From contig JAEDDN010000006.1 of NCBI GenBank assembly GCA_016298065.1, forward strand, positions 1 through 64,000: a stretch of 64,000 bases of DNA, in the 5' to 3' direction. Origin of the DNA: Oscillospiraceae bacterium. GTDB taxonomy: Bacteria; Bacillota; Clostridia; Oscillospirales; Ruminococcaceae. A program made the translations under genes and the position numbers. Every line of letters begins with the position of its first letter. The first letter of the stretch is position 1. The notes below the pieces were generated by a model. The model did no database searches. It was not told where the DNA came from and saw nothing but the letters and a program-made list of their open reading frames with translations. Positions 35,028-43,406 of the stretch are shown piece after piece.

Positions 35028-36222
35028 AGCTGTTACCTCCAAGCAAGTTAAAGTCGTCGAAAAATCCCGGATAGGATTTATTTACCGCTTCCGCTCCTTT
35101 TATTATAACGTCGTTTTTGCATATAAGAGAAGCTATCGCCGCCGACATAGCGATTCTGTGGTCGTTAAAGCTCTCTATCACACCGCCTGTAAGAAAGCCT
35201 TTGCCGTAAACGGTAATTATATCGTCGGTGGCGGTTATCTGCCCGCCCAAATCGCTTATAAGGCGTTTTACCGATAATATCCTGTCGCTTTCCTTTAATT
35301 TTAAGCGTGATATATTTGTAATGCTTACCTTACCGCAAATTCCGCACGCCGCCACACAAATTATCGGCACTAAATCGGGAATATTGCCTGCGTCTATTAC
35401 GGTACCGTCAGAGAGCTCTTTTAAAATCGAGATTATCGCCTTATCGGATTGTTTTGAATTATTATCAAGCCCTGAAACCTCTACGTTACCGCCCAAAAAG
35501 TCAGCGGTAAACCAAAACGCCGAATTTGACCAGTCGCCCTCGATTTGTATGTTACCCGGGGAGGTATATACCTGCTCGCCCTTTATGTGATAGCCGTTAT
35601 CGGTAACGAGTATCTTTATGCCGAATTTTTCGAGTGTGTCTAAGGTCATATCGACATAGCCTTTAGACTGCAAAGGAGTTGTTAATATTATGTCGCTGTC
35701 ACCTTTAAGCAAAGGCAATGCAAATAAAAGTCCTGTTATGTACTGCGAGCTTATATTGCCGGGAAGAGTAAACTTACCGGAAGAAAGCTTACTTTTTGTA
35801 GTTATCGGAAGCTTTTTTGTTAAAAAGCCGCCGCCGTTTTTTTCAAGCTCTTCAATAAGCGGAGAAAGCGGTCTTTCGGGTAGCTTTCCGCTTCCGACAA
35901 TGGTTGCATTTTTACAAAGAGCTGACACTACGGGCAGTAAAAACCTTAAGGTCGAGCCGCTTTCGGCGCAGTTAATAAGCGCATTATCCTTAGGCGTCTT
36001 TATAGGCTCTATATGCATAGTGTCGCCCGACATGTCGATTTTAGCGCCCATATTTTCAAGACAGTCGGCAGTAGCTTTCATATCCCTTGAAAGTATATTT
36101 AATTTTATGTCGGTCGCAGTAGCTGAAAGCGCTGCGGCAATCATTACCCTGTGAGCGTCGGATTTAGAGGAAATAGCCTCAATTTTACCTGACAGCTTTT
36201 TGGGCGTTATTTTTATATCCAT
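35017..36222 (-). CDS. aroA: EPSP synthase (3-phosphoshikimate 1-carboxyvinyltransferase)
   Basis: A 401-residue enzyme joining shikimate 3-phosphate and phosphoenolpyruvate. It has SSKSDAHRVMIAAAL (18-32), the ESGSTLRFLLPV loop, LPERPLSPLIEEL, the SSQYITGLLFALP segment and the KESDRI motif late in the protein with FNDHRIAMSAAIA. The PEP-site loop reads ESGSTLRF where many EPSP synthases have GNAGTAMR, the sequence typical of the clostridial class. It starts two bases after the aroB stop. Confidence 0.95.
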   Translation of the reverse strand: MDIKITPKKLSGKIEAISSKSDAHRVMIAAALSATATDIKLNILSRDMKATADCLENMGAKIDMSGDTMHIEPIKTPKDNALINCAESGSTLRFLLPVVSALCKNATIVGSGKLPERPLSPLIEELEKNGGGFLTKKLPITTKSKLSSGKFTLPGNISSQYITGLLFALPLLKGDSDIILTTPLQSKGYVDMTLDTLEKFGIKILVTDNGYHIKGEQVYTSPGNIQIEGDWSNSAFWFTADFLGGNVEVSGLDNNSKQSDKAIISILKELSDGTVIDAGNIPDLVPIICVAACGICGKVSITNISRLKLKESDRILSVKRLISDLGGQITATDDIITVYGKGFLTGGVIESFNDHRIAMSAAIASLICKNDVIIKGAEAVNKSYPGFFDDFNLLGGNSYVI

Positions 36223-36223
36223 A

Positions 36224-37276
36224 TTAAAGTCCTGCCGAAATTATTTTTAATATATCGTCTGATGAAACCTTTGTTATTTCACAGTGTCCTATAGTTTTCG
36301 GTATGATAAAATTTATATACTTACCGCTTCGCTTTTTATCCGAAAAAGCCGCTTGCGCAAGGCTCTCGGCGCTAAAATTACAGGTAAGCGGTAAATTATT
36401 GTTTTTAAGCGCAGTTTCTATCGGCAAAGCGCAGTTTTCCTCAGACAATCCCAGTTTAAAGGCACTTTTTGCAATCATTAGCATTCCTATTGCAACGGCG
36501 TGCCCGTGAGTTATTTGCATATTACTGCATTTTTCTATGGCGTGTCCGATAGTATGACCTAAGTTAAGAAGCTGTCTTTCGCCCAAATCAAGCTCGTCAC
36601 GTCCTACAATATCGGCTTTTATGCCGATACATTTTGCTATGACGCTTTCAAGGTTATTATAAAAGTTACCTGACGCAATTTCCTCAAAAAGCTCCTTGTC
36701 CGCCAATACGCCGTATTTTATTGCTTCTGCGGTGCCGTCGGCAAAAATATCTTCCGATAGCGTTTTCATTGTATCTATGTCGCAAACAACAAGCGCCGGC
36801 TGGTGAAAAGCGCCTGCCAAGTTTTTGCCTGCCGAAAGGTTTACAGCGGTTTTTCCTCCTACCGAGGAATCAATCGCCGCCAAAAAGGTGGTGGGTACTT
36901 GTATAAATTTAATGCCTCTTAAATAGGTTGCGGCGGCATAGCCCGAAAGGTCGCCCACAACTCCTCCGCCGAGTGCTACTATTATATCCGAGCGGCTAAG
37001 CTTATTCCGGGCTAAAAACTCTAAAACCTTACAGTATACCTCTAAGTTTTTTGAGCTTTCACCGTTTTTAAACACAAACTTACAAACCGAAAAGCCTGCA
37101 TTTTCTAAAGATAAAACAGCGTCCTTACCGTAAAGCGAGTCAACTATATCATCGGTTATTACCGCCGCTTTACAGTGAGAAATTATATCGGCAGTCATAC
37201 TCCCGAGCTTTTTTATCAGTCCGCTTCCTATTACAGCCTTATAGGTAATAGAAGCCGATACCGTAACCTGAGTCAT
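36224..37276 (-). CDS. aroB: 3-dehydroquinate synthase
   Basis: A 350-residue NAD- and metal-dependent cyclase making 3-dehydroquinate from DAHP. It shows GESSKNLEVY, ALGGGVVGDLSGYAAATYLRG, the VPTTFLAAIDSSVGGKTAVNLSAGKN block, DGTAEAIKYG and the metal-binding NLGHTIGHAIE and HGHAVAIGM. Its start overlaps the tyrA end by 4 bases. Confidence 0.96.
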   Translation of the reverse strand: MTQVTVSASITYKAVIGSGLIKKLGSMTADIISHCKAAVITDDIVDSLYGKDAVLSLENAGFSVCKFVFKNGESSKNLEVYCKVLEFLARNKLSRSDIIVALGGGVVGDLSGYAAATYLRGIKFIQVPTTFLAAIDSSVGGKTAVNLSAGKNLAGAFHQPALVVCDIDTMKTLSEDIFADGTAEAIKYGVLADKELFEEIASGNFYNNLESVIAKCIGIKADIVGRDELDLGERQLLNLGHTIGHAIEKCSNMQITHGHAVAIGMLMIAKSAFKLGLSEENCALPIETALKNNNLPLTCNFSAESLAQAAFSDKKRSGKYINFIIPKTIGHCEITKVSSDDILKIISAGL

Positions 37277-38121
37277 TCCTTTAAATCCTTTCTGTCCGCA
37301 GCTATTTTACGCTCTCTGCCGTCTTTTAAAAGCGCTAAAAGCGTATCGCTGTCGGAATTTTCGAGTGCTTTTTTATATTCCTCGAGCGAATTTATCATAT
37401 CTTTTATTTCATCTAAAAGATAATCTCTGTTTTCTAAAAACAGTTCTGTCCACATTTTTTCGTTTAGCCTTGCAACTCTGGTCATATCCTTATAGCTTCC
37501 TGCCGAAAAACCGCTGTGGTCCATAGCGGTAGGGCTTTTGATGTATGCGCTGGATACAACGTGCGCAAGCTGAGAGGTATAAGCGATAATGCGGTCGTGG
37601 TTTTCGGGGGTGGTAACTTCAAGATTTGTAAAGCCTATAGCGCCCCAAAACTTTTTTATATCCCCCAAAAGCTCTATTGAAGCATTTTTCGGAGGGGTTA
37701 TTACTATAGAGGCGTTATTAAACATACGGTGGGTTGAGTTTTCAAATCCCGACCTTTCTATGCCTGCCATAGGGTGAGCGCCTACATAAACAAAGCTGTT
37801 TTGCTCTGCGAGTGGTGAAAGTTCGTCATATACATACTTTTTTATTCCGCAACAGTCCATAACTATTGCGCCTTTTTTAAACTTAGTGCAGTTTGCTTTT
37901 ACATACTCTACGGTGTCTTTTGGATAAAGCGCAATTATAACATAATCGCATATCGAAAGGCGCTCGTCGGTAAGCTCACAGTCAATAGCTTCCAAAAGCT
38001 TTGCCTTATATATTGTAGGCTTATTTATATCATAACCCATTACGGTGTCGGAGGTTTCGTGCTTTAGGGCTCTTGCGATACTTCCGCCGATAAGCCCCAA
38101 GCCTATTATTGCAATGTTCAT
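37273..38121 (-). CDS. tyrA: Prephenate dehydrogenase
   Basis: A 282-residue NAD-dependent enzyme for tyrosine synthesis. The Rossmann start is IAIIGLGLIGGSIARAL; later are YVGAHPMAGIERSGFENS, the catalytic-His-containing H-P-M-A-G segment and SQLAHVVSSAY. No C-terminal ACT domain, so it may be less feedback-controlled than the Bacillus enzyme. ATG at 38121 follows GGTGA; an ATG four codons earlier lies in that site. A 170-base intercistronic region with three inverted repeats separates it from aroF. Confidence 0.94.
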   Translation of the reverse strand: MNIAIIGLGLIGGSIARALKHETSDTVMGYDINKPTIYKAKLLEAIDCELTDERLSICDYVIIALYPKDTVEYVKANCTKFKKGAIVMDCCGIKKYVYDELSPLAEQNSFVYVGAHPMAGIERSGFENSTHRMFNNASIVITPPKNASIELLGDIKKFWGAIGFTNLEVTTPENHDRIIAYTSQLAHVVSSAYIKSPTAMDHSGFSAGSYKDMTRVARLNEKMWTELFLENRDYLLDEIKDMINSLEEYKKALENSDSDTLLALLKDGRERKIAADRKDLKE

Positions 38122-38291
38122 AAAAATCACCATAGCCTTTCAGGCAACAAACAGTTCATTAAAAACACCAAAACCCTACGTTGCCTGAATAGGCGTTATG
38201 ATGATTTTGGCCATCTCAAAATTTGCCTATGGCATAATTTTGAGGGCAATATAATTTGATTGGTGTGATTTTTCACACCATATAACCTCGA
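38122..38291 (-). promoter_or_regulatory. aroF-tyrA intercistronic region with three inverted repeats
   Basis: In transcript order there are GGTGTGA/TCACACC (38263-38280), a CTCAAAATT/AATTTTGAG pair around a second small hairpin (about 38216-38245), and TCAGGCAAC/GTTGCCTGA (about 38150-38186, loop near 20 bases). None has a proper T run. They could slow transcription, set relative mRNA levels of aroF and the distal genes, or be a degraded mobile repeat. No open frame with a ribosome binding site was seen. Confidence 0.45.
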
Positions 38292-39299
38292 TTAGTATTT
38301 GCAAGCGTAAGGACGGATTTTGTTGACTGTTTCAACAACCTCTTTGAACGCTTCCGGAGTGAGTGACTGCGCACCGTCGCAAAGAGCGTGCGGCGGATCG
38401 TTATGCACCTCTATCATAAGTCCGTCTGCGCCTGCGGCTACTGCGGCGAGCGATAAAGGCTTAACGAGTGAAGCGATACCTGCGGCGTGGCTCGGGTCGA
38501 TGAATATAGGTAAGTGTGTCATCTTTTTAAGCATAGGGATAGCGGAAATATCAAGCGTATTTCTTGTAGCGGTTTCAAAGGTTCTTATACCTCTTTCACA
38601 GAGTATTACGTCGTTGTTGCCGCCTGCCATAATGTACTCAACGCTCATAAGCAGCTCCTGCAAGGTGTTTGCAAGACCTCTCTTTAAAAGTACGGGCTTA
38701 TGAAGGCGTCCGATTTCCTTTAAAAGCTCGAAGTTTTGCATATTTCTTGCGCCTACTTGGATAACGTCGACCTCTTCAAAAAGGTGAATGTGCGAAAGAT
38801 CCATTATCTCGGTTACAACGGGAAGTCCTGTAGCTTTTTTTGCCTTTAATAAAAGCTTTAAACCTTCGTCACGCAAGCCTTGGAACGAATACGGCGAGGT
38901 ACGTGGCTTAAATGCACCGCCTCTTAACATTGTTGCGCCTGCGTCCTTAACGCTTTGAGCAACAAAGCAAATCTGTTCGTCTGTTTCAATAGAGCAAGGT
39001 CCTGCGATAATATTGAAGTTACCGCCGCCCACCTTTACTCCGCTTACGTCTATTATGCTGTCTGCCGGGTGGAACTTTCTGTTTGCGTTTTTATAAGGCT
39101 CTTGAATACGCTTTACGTCCTCTACGATTTCGAGCGCTTTTAAAAGGTCAATGTCAACAGCGGAGGTATCGCCTATAAGACCCAATATTCTTGAGTTTTG
39201 TCCTTCACTTGCGTGAATGGAAAGCCCCATACTCTCTAACCAGGTGATAAGATTATCCAGTTGAGATTGTTCTGTTTTTTCCTTTAATACTACTATCAT
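38292..39299 (-). CDS. aroF: DAHP synthase, type I-beta with N-terminal ferredoxin-like domain
   Basis: A 335-residue enzyme for the first shikimate-pathway step, condensing erythrose 4-phosphate and PEP. Residues 1-70 are the FL regulatory domain seen in Thermotoga-type DAHP synthases (MIVVLKEK...). The catalytic barrel has IAGPCSIET, LRGGAFKPRTSPYSFQG, QVGARNMQNFELL, VLLKRGL, CERGIRTFE and IDPSHAAG. ATG at 39299 follows AAAAAGGGG; the longer frame starts inside the leader and is rejected. It is the first enzyme gene of the operon, placed behind the attenuator. Confidence 0.95.
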   Translation of the reverse strand: MIVVLKEKTEQSQLDNLITWLESMGLSIHASEGQNSRILGLIGDTSAVDIDLLKALEIVEDVKRIQEPYKNANRKFHPADSIIDVSGVKVGGGNFNIIAGPCSIETDEQICFVAQSVKDAGATMLRGGAFKPRTSPYSFQGLRDEGLKLLLKAKKATGLPVVTEIMDLSHIHLFEEVDVIQVGARNMQNFELLKEIGRLHKPVLLKRGLANTLQELLMSVEYIMAGGNNDVILCERGIRTFETATRNTLDISAIPMLKKMTHLPIFIDPSHAAGIASLVKPLSLAAVAAGADGLMIEVHNDPPHALCDGAQSLTPEAFKEVVETVNKIRPYACKY

Positions 39300-39337
39300 T
39301 TTTAAAAACCCCTTTTTATAAATTGATAACAAAAAAA

Positions 39338-39362
39338 CTCTGCAAGAGCGTACTCTGCAGAG
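39338..39362 (-). terminator. Attenuator terminator upstream of aroF
   Basis: On the minus strand CTCTGCAGAG (39353-39362) pairs with CTC and TGCAGAG (39338-39348) with one bulged base and a 4-base loop, followed by seven Ts. It lies between the leader peptide and aroF, so readthrough is needed to express the operon. Confidence 0.85.
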
Positions 39363-39400
39363 CCATAAGATTTTTAGGTCGCTTTTATTTATCTATGACC

Positions 39401-39490
39401 TCACTGCAGACAACTCGAATAAGCCTTACCGTAAAAAAACCAAGTAAAGCTAAAATAAAAGTATGCTGCTGTTGAGGAAAAGTTCTTCAT
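39401..39490 (-). CDS. Aromatic-rich leader peptide of the aro operon
   Basis: A 29-codon frame opened by ATG with AGGAG five bases upstream and closed by TGA. Of its residues 11 are aromatic: Phe at 4, 11, 13, 15, 18, 19; Tyr at 10, 12, 20, 24; Trp at 17. It begins MKNFSST and ends SSCLQ. The last codons (TGT CTG CAG) contain TCTGCAG (39404-39410), which is complementary to CTGCAGA in the 5' arm of the terminator at 39338-39362. A ribosome stalled at the Phe/Tyr/Trp codons would leave this segment free to form an antiterminator; a ribosome at the stop codon would mask it. The design is that of ribosome-mediated attenuation (inference from sequence). Confidence 0.85.
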   Translation of the reverse strand: MKNFSSTAAYFYFSFTWFFYGKAYSSCLQ

Positions 39491-39521
39491 AAAAACTCCT
39501 GCTTTTAAATTTATGTTTTAT

Positions 39522-39550
39522 ATTTTAGCACTATTTTTTGGTTATGTAAA
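39522..39550 (-). promoter_or_regulatory. Promoter of the aro operon
   Basis: Minus-strand TTTACA (39545-39550), 17-base spacer ending TGC, TAAAAT (39522-39527). The start would be near 39515, giving a leader of about 215 bases that contains the leader peptide and attenuator. Confidence 0.7.
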
Positions 39551-39616
39551 TAGCCAATACAAAAAGATTTATACAAATTTTCTCTTATTTTTTATGTAAA
39601 TGTGTTAAATTTCTGT

Positions 39617-39691
39617 CATATAAGGGGTAAATCTCCGCCTTAATGGCTTTTTAAGGCAAAAATGTTCCGATAGCCAAACGCTATCGGAACA
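39617..39691 (-). repeat. Terminator-bearing repeat, copy 1
   Basis: Seventy-five bases nearly identical to 41681-41755 and 42983-43057. Read on the minus strand it starts with a 12-bp hairpin (TGTTCCGATAGC, 5-base loop, GCTATCGGAACA) and five Ts, then a second hairpin GCCTTAA/TTAAGGC, then GGAGATTTACCCCTTA. It lies directly after the stop of the GT-C-like gene and acts as its terminator. Confidence 0.9.
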
Positions 39692-39699
39692 TTGAGTTA

Positions 39700-41607
39700 T
39701 TAGTCTTTAATTTCTTCTCTTATGACTTTAAATATGTAGGCTCCGTTTACCTCATCGACTATATCAAAGGTTACTTGCTCGTTATTCTCAGCATAATGAT
39801 CATTAAAATACTGCTCCATCTTTTCCATTTTTTCGGTTTTGTCAACAGAAATAAGATAGTAAACATTATCGTTATCAATCATATCGGGAAGCAAATGACT
39901 TACCCCAAAGCTATCCTTTACGTCTTCAAAATATGGCGAACCTACCATTGAGCCGTAAATTAAAACATTATCACAGCGATACGGCACTCTCAAGGGAGAG
40001 TCCGAGTTGCCCATAATTATCGACACCCCTGAATCAACATCAGTTACAAATAAATGCTCTGCGTCATTTTCTATGGTTTTATTGAGGGCTGCATTTGGAC
40101 TTGGCGTTTTGACGTATGCTGTTTTAGGTATCATATATGCTGTTAACATACAAATTAGCGTCAACACAACAACCGAAGCCGAAGATAATATCTTTTTAAC
40201 ATTATTTTTACTGATATTCTGATATCGTTTTTGTAAATTGGCTTTATCAATCAACAAAAACATACATATTATGGCAGGCAAGCATACGGAATGAACAGTT
40301 CTAAAACTTATTCTGGTAAGGCTCATATAAAATGTCAGTGACAAAACTACTCCGTATATTGCTGTAATGCAAACGAAATGACGGCGGTTAAAAAACAACC
40401 CCGTAATAAATGCAATAGCTACTAACGGAATTAGTAAAACAGGGGCACTTCTTCGCAATACTATATAAGCCAAAAACGATATCAAAAACATAAAAGGAAA
40501 CAGCATTTTAAGTTTGTTTCTAAAAATAAATAAAACCGCTAAACCTATTATAGCACATAGGATTAATGTTATTAAAAAGCCTTCCAATGAAAAGACGGAC
40601 GTATACTGACAAACCATATCGTAGACTAAATTGACAGCACGAAGTACTCCCATCTTACCCGACCTGTAATCAGAAGAATAATCTGCTATTGCAGATAATC
40701 TATCGGAATTGAAAAAGTCTTGGTCTAATACCCATCCCTGCAGGATATCTAAATCGTTTTGAGAATAAATATCAATAGAATTATAAAATTCCTCGTTGTT
40801 TTCATAAGGCACTATATCGTAATCTTCAACTTGAGATCGTATTGTATTATATTGCCTTAAGCCTTGAATGTTTTGCGGCAAATCTAAAAAGTAATTAGAT
40901 AGGCGGGTTGCTCCTAATGCCAAAATACATGCAAAAGCGCAAACAACAGCAACTTTTATATATTTATTGAAGACCTCAGCCAATAAATCTTTTTTGATAC
41001 GTTTGTTTCCTATGTACATATATAAATCGCAAAGTGTATATATAATAAAAATCAATGTTACCGAGTAAAAGCAGCTTGTCCTTATTAGAGCAGACATCAA
41101 TATAAATAATGTTCCTATAATATATCCTGCAATCTTTTTACCTTTTACTGTTTCAATCTTAAAAACTGTAAATATAATAAGATAGCCCGCTGTGCAAACA
41201 ATTGTTGCGGTTTGGGTGAATTGTAAAAGAACAAATGAAGTATATGCAAATAATAAGTTAATAATAAAAATACAGAATATAGAAATTGCTTTTTTATTAA
41301 ATCTTTTTAAAAAACAAAAAGAAATAGCAAATACGGAAACTACATTCAAAATTATCTGCAACAGTATAAAAACATTCACTTTTGTAAAAACTGTTTGCAG
41401 CTTAATAATTGCCACACTTAAAAAATAACTTATAAAAGGTGTCAAATAGCCCTTCACTGCCATTAGCTCTGTGCCCAAGTCATCAGTTGTGGCATATATT
41501 ACATTAAAATTCGACACTAAAAGACAAATAAAAAAAGTAACCGCTGTCAAAATTGCAGAAATGCAAAAATCGGATTTTGCGATTTTTTTGACCTTATCCA
41601 TATCCAT
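39700..41607 (-). CDS. Polytopic GT-C-like membrane protein
   Basis: A 635-residue membrane protein with about 11-13 hydrophobic helices up to residue 500 and a C-terminal extracytoplasmic domain of about 130 residues. The first external loop carries YATTDDLGTE (39-48) with paired acids Asp42-Asp43, the place of the catalytic acid motif in GT-C glycosyltransferases, which use polyprenyl-phosphate sugars. I do not recognise a precise family. AT-rich, in an accessory patch between repeats. It is a possible user of a lipid-linked sugar such as the one predicted from the 19.6-28.4 kb operon (inference). Confidence 0.6.
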   Translation of the reverse strand: MDMDKVKKIAKSDFCISAILTAVTFFICLLVSNFNVIYATTDDLGTELMAVKGYLTPFISYFLSVAIIKLQTVFTKVNVFILLQIILNVVSVFAISFCFLKRFNKKAISIFCIFIINLLFAYTSFVLLQFTQTATIVCTAGYLIIFTVFKIETVKGKKIAGYIIGTLFILMSALIRTSCFYSVTLIFIIYTLCDLYMYIGNKRIKKDLLAEVFNKYIKVAVVCAFACILALGATRLSNYFLDLPQNIQGLRQYNTIRSQVEDYDIVPYENNEEFYNSIDIYSQNDLDILQGWVLDQDFFNSDRLSAIADYSSDYRSGKMGVLRAVNLVYDMVCQYTSVFSLEGFLITLILCAIIGLAVLFIFRNKLKMLFPFMFLISFLAYIVLRRSAPVLLIPLVAIAFITGLFFNRRHFVCITAIYGVVLSLTFYMSLTRISFRTVHSVCLPAIICMFLLIDKANLQKRYQNISKNNVKKILSSASVVVLTLICMLTAYMIPKTAYVKTPSPNAALNKTIENDAEHLFVTDVDSGVSIIMGNSDSPLRVPYRCDNVLIYGSMVGSPYFEDVKDSFGVSHLLPDMIDNDNVYYLISVDKTEKMEKMEQYFNDHYAENNEQVTFDIVDEVNGAYIFKVIREEIKD

Positions 41608-41660
41608 ACAGCCCCTAGCTCCCTGATAGTTATTTTTGATATCGCATATAATTGTATATT

Positions 41661-41755
41661 AATCATAAGTTGTTGTCAACCATATAAGGGGTAAATCTCC
41701 GCCTTAACGGCTTTTTAAGGCAAAAATGTTCCGATAGCCAAACGCTATCGGAACA
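41661..41755 (-). repeat. Terminator-bearing repeat, copy 2
   Basis: Ninety-five bases; the 75-base core (41681-41755) differs from copy 1 by about one base, and the extra 20 bases (AATCATAAGTTGTTGTCAAC) are shared only with copy 3. It sits between the GT-C-like gene start and the frameshifted glycosyltransferase, whose transcript it would end. Confidence 0.9.
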
Positions 41756-41821
41756 GGGGACTGATTATTTTTATCTGCGTAAGAAAAGTCTCCTTATTCT
41801 GTCTATTTTTGCTTTTACTAT

Positions 41822-42901
41822 TTATTTTTTTATTTTCCCAAGCAAATTGTAAAACTTTAGTTTTGCTTTTTGCTTAACTGAGAGTTTTGGTATATTTTCG
41901 ATAAACCAGTCGTAATAATCATGTGCGGGTATATCTTTGCAGAATATCTCCAGAGCTTCCGTACGTTTAACAGTTTTAAAATATTCTCTTGCATCTTTTA
42001 TAAAGTTAAATTCCATTAATTCATTAATTCTGTCTTCCACATCCTGACGCTCACAGTTATTTTGTATCATAGTGTCTATAAGATATTTAAAGAAATGGTA
42101 GGATTCATTGTGTAATGGATATAGGAGTTCTTCTTCCAAATTATTTTTATGAATCAGTTGAAATTCAGCCGGCTTTATATACTGAAAATCCCGAAACAAT
42201 GCAAACTGCTGTCTTTTTTAGATGAAAACCCAATACCCGTGTTCCATACATAGTAAGCTTCTGCTCTTGTGGATACTCGCTTAACATTATCATCAAAAAA
42301 AGACCATACGTTAAGATAAATGTCCTCGCCATAATATAAAGCCTCGTTGATGTTTTTGACTGCACTTTTGAGCACAGATGCATCATAAATTTTAGACCAT
42401 GCCGTTGGATGAAAACCTGTTTCGCCAATACCGAGCATACTTTTGATTGGCCCGTTAAATAATTCCTCACGAGTATATATTTTATGTTGATTGGTTATGA
42501 CATTAATCCTCTTCAACCCTAACATATTAATATTTATAATAATTGAACTGTGTGATTTGAGCATTGTCATCGGAAATTGCTTTTTGCATTTTACTAATAC
42601 TACTTTTGGAAATATATTCATCGTCCTGATCGGAAAAAATAATATATTTTCCGGTTGCTGTTTCAACTCCCTTTTTTCTTGCCAAAGAGGTTCCCCTTTC
42701 AGTACTCTGTACAACAATCACTCTCTTATCGGCTTGCTTGAGTTGCTCACACAATTCTAACGATTTATCGGAAGAAAAATTTTCGACCAATATCAATTCG
42801 ATATTTTCATAATCCTGAGCAAGTATCCCTTTAGCAGTTTTTTGAATATAGCGACTTCCGTTATGCACCGGAATAATTACACTTACTTTGGGTTGTGACA
42901 T
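41822..42901 (-). pseudogene. Frameshifted family 2 glycosyltransferase
   Basis: Three consecutive frames together give one GT2 protein of about 355 residues. The N-terminus (42901-42530) has VSVIIPVHNGSRYIQ, VENFSSD and SDQDDEYI. The reading then shifts near 42530, within an AT-rich run, into a frame continuing to about 42190 (HKIYTREELFNG, YYGEDIYLNVW). It shifts again at a TTTCGGG spot near 42190, where one missing base explains the change, into the C-terminal third (RDFQYIKPAEFQ to 41822). Either a decayed gene or assembly errors; the ORF pieces themselves are not degenerate. Confidence 0.8.
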
Positions 42902-42962
42902 AATTTATGCTCCTCTTCATTTCTTTTTCAAGGCATATCAATTTTTTATATTATAATATAAC

Positions 42963-43057
42963 AATCATAAGTTGTTGTCAATCATATAAGGGGTAAATCT
43001 CCGCCTTAATGGCTTTTTAAGACAAAAATGTTCCGATAGCCAAACGCTATCGGAACA
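42963..43057 (-). repeat. Terminator-bearing repeat, copy 3
   Basis: Ninety-five bases matching copy 2 with about three differences and copy 1 over the last 75. It lies between the glycosyltransferase start and the Cys-rich small gene, 14 bases past that gene's stop. Confidence 0.9.
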
Positions 43058-43071
43058 AAGGCAAGTTATTT

Positions 43072-43260
43072 TTATCCTTTTTCCCATTCATTTTTAAAAT
43101 AGCTACACTTATTACTGCAACCCTTGCAACCCAAATCTTGTTTGCCTTGACTTAAGCATTCCGTTTTACTGCTTCCGTTGCTGTAATGTATAGTTTCTAC
43201 AGCAATATTTTTGCTTATGTGAAAGCAATATCTTTCCTCAATCGTAGTGTAGGCTATCAT
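43072..43260 (-). CDS. Small Cys-rich protein
   Basis: A 62-residue soluble protein with five Cys: Cys12, Cys35, then the cluster GCKGCSNKC (Cys45, Cys48, Cys52), which could bind zinc or an iron-sulfur cluster. Not recognised. GGGGAG lies six bases before the ATG and the third repeat gives it a terminator, which supports a real gene. Confidence 0.55.
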   Translation of the reverse strand: MIAYTTIEERYCFHISKNIAVETIHYSNGSSKTECLSQGKQDLGCKGCSNKCSYFKNEWEKG

Positions 43261-43406
43261 CGCAAACTCCCCTTAACAAGTAACTTTCTAACAGTATATT
43301 ACGGACAAAATCTCAAGTATACCTTTTAAAGAATGTCCTATTTGAATAAAGGCTTGTAATATTTCCAATATTGTCCACATAACAATTTAAAAAGGTGGTA
43401 TAAATT

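Noticed and set aside
39401..39490. T-box or TRAP control of the aro operon
   Set aside because: No T-box sequence (GGTGGTACCACG type) and no GAG/TAG repeat series in the leader; the translated aromatic peptide explains it better.
42165..42470. 101-codon minus-strand frame in the broken glycosyltransferase
   Set aside because: Lies in the third frame of the pseudogene; only the frames with GT2 continuity were kept.
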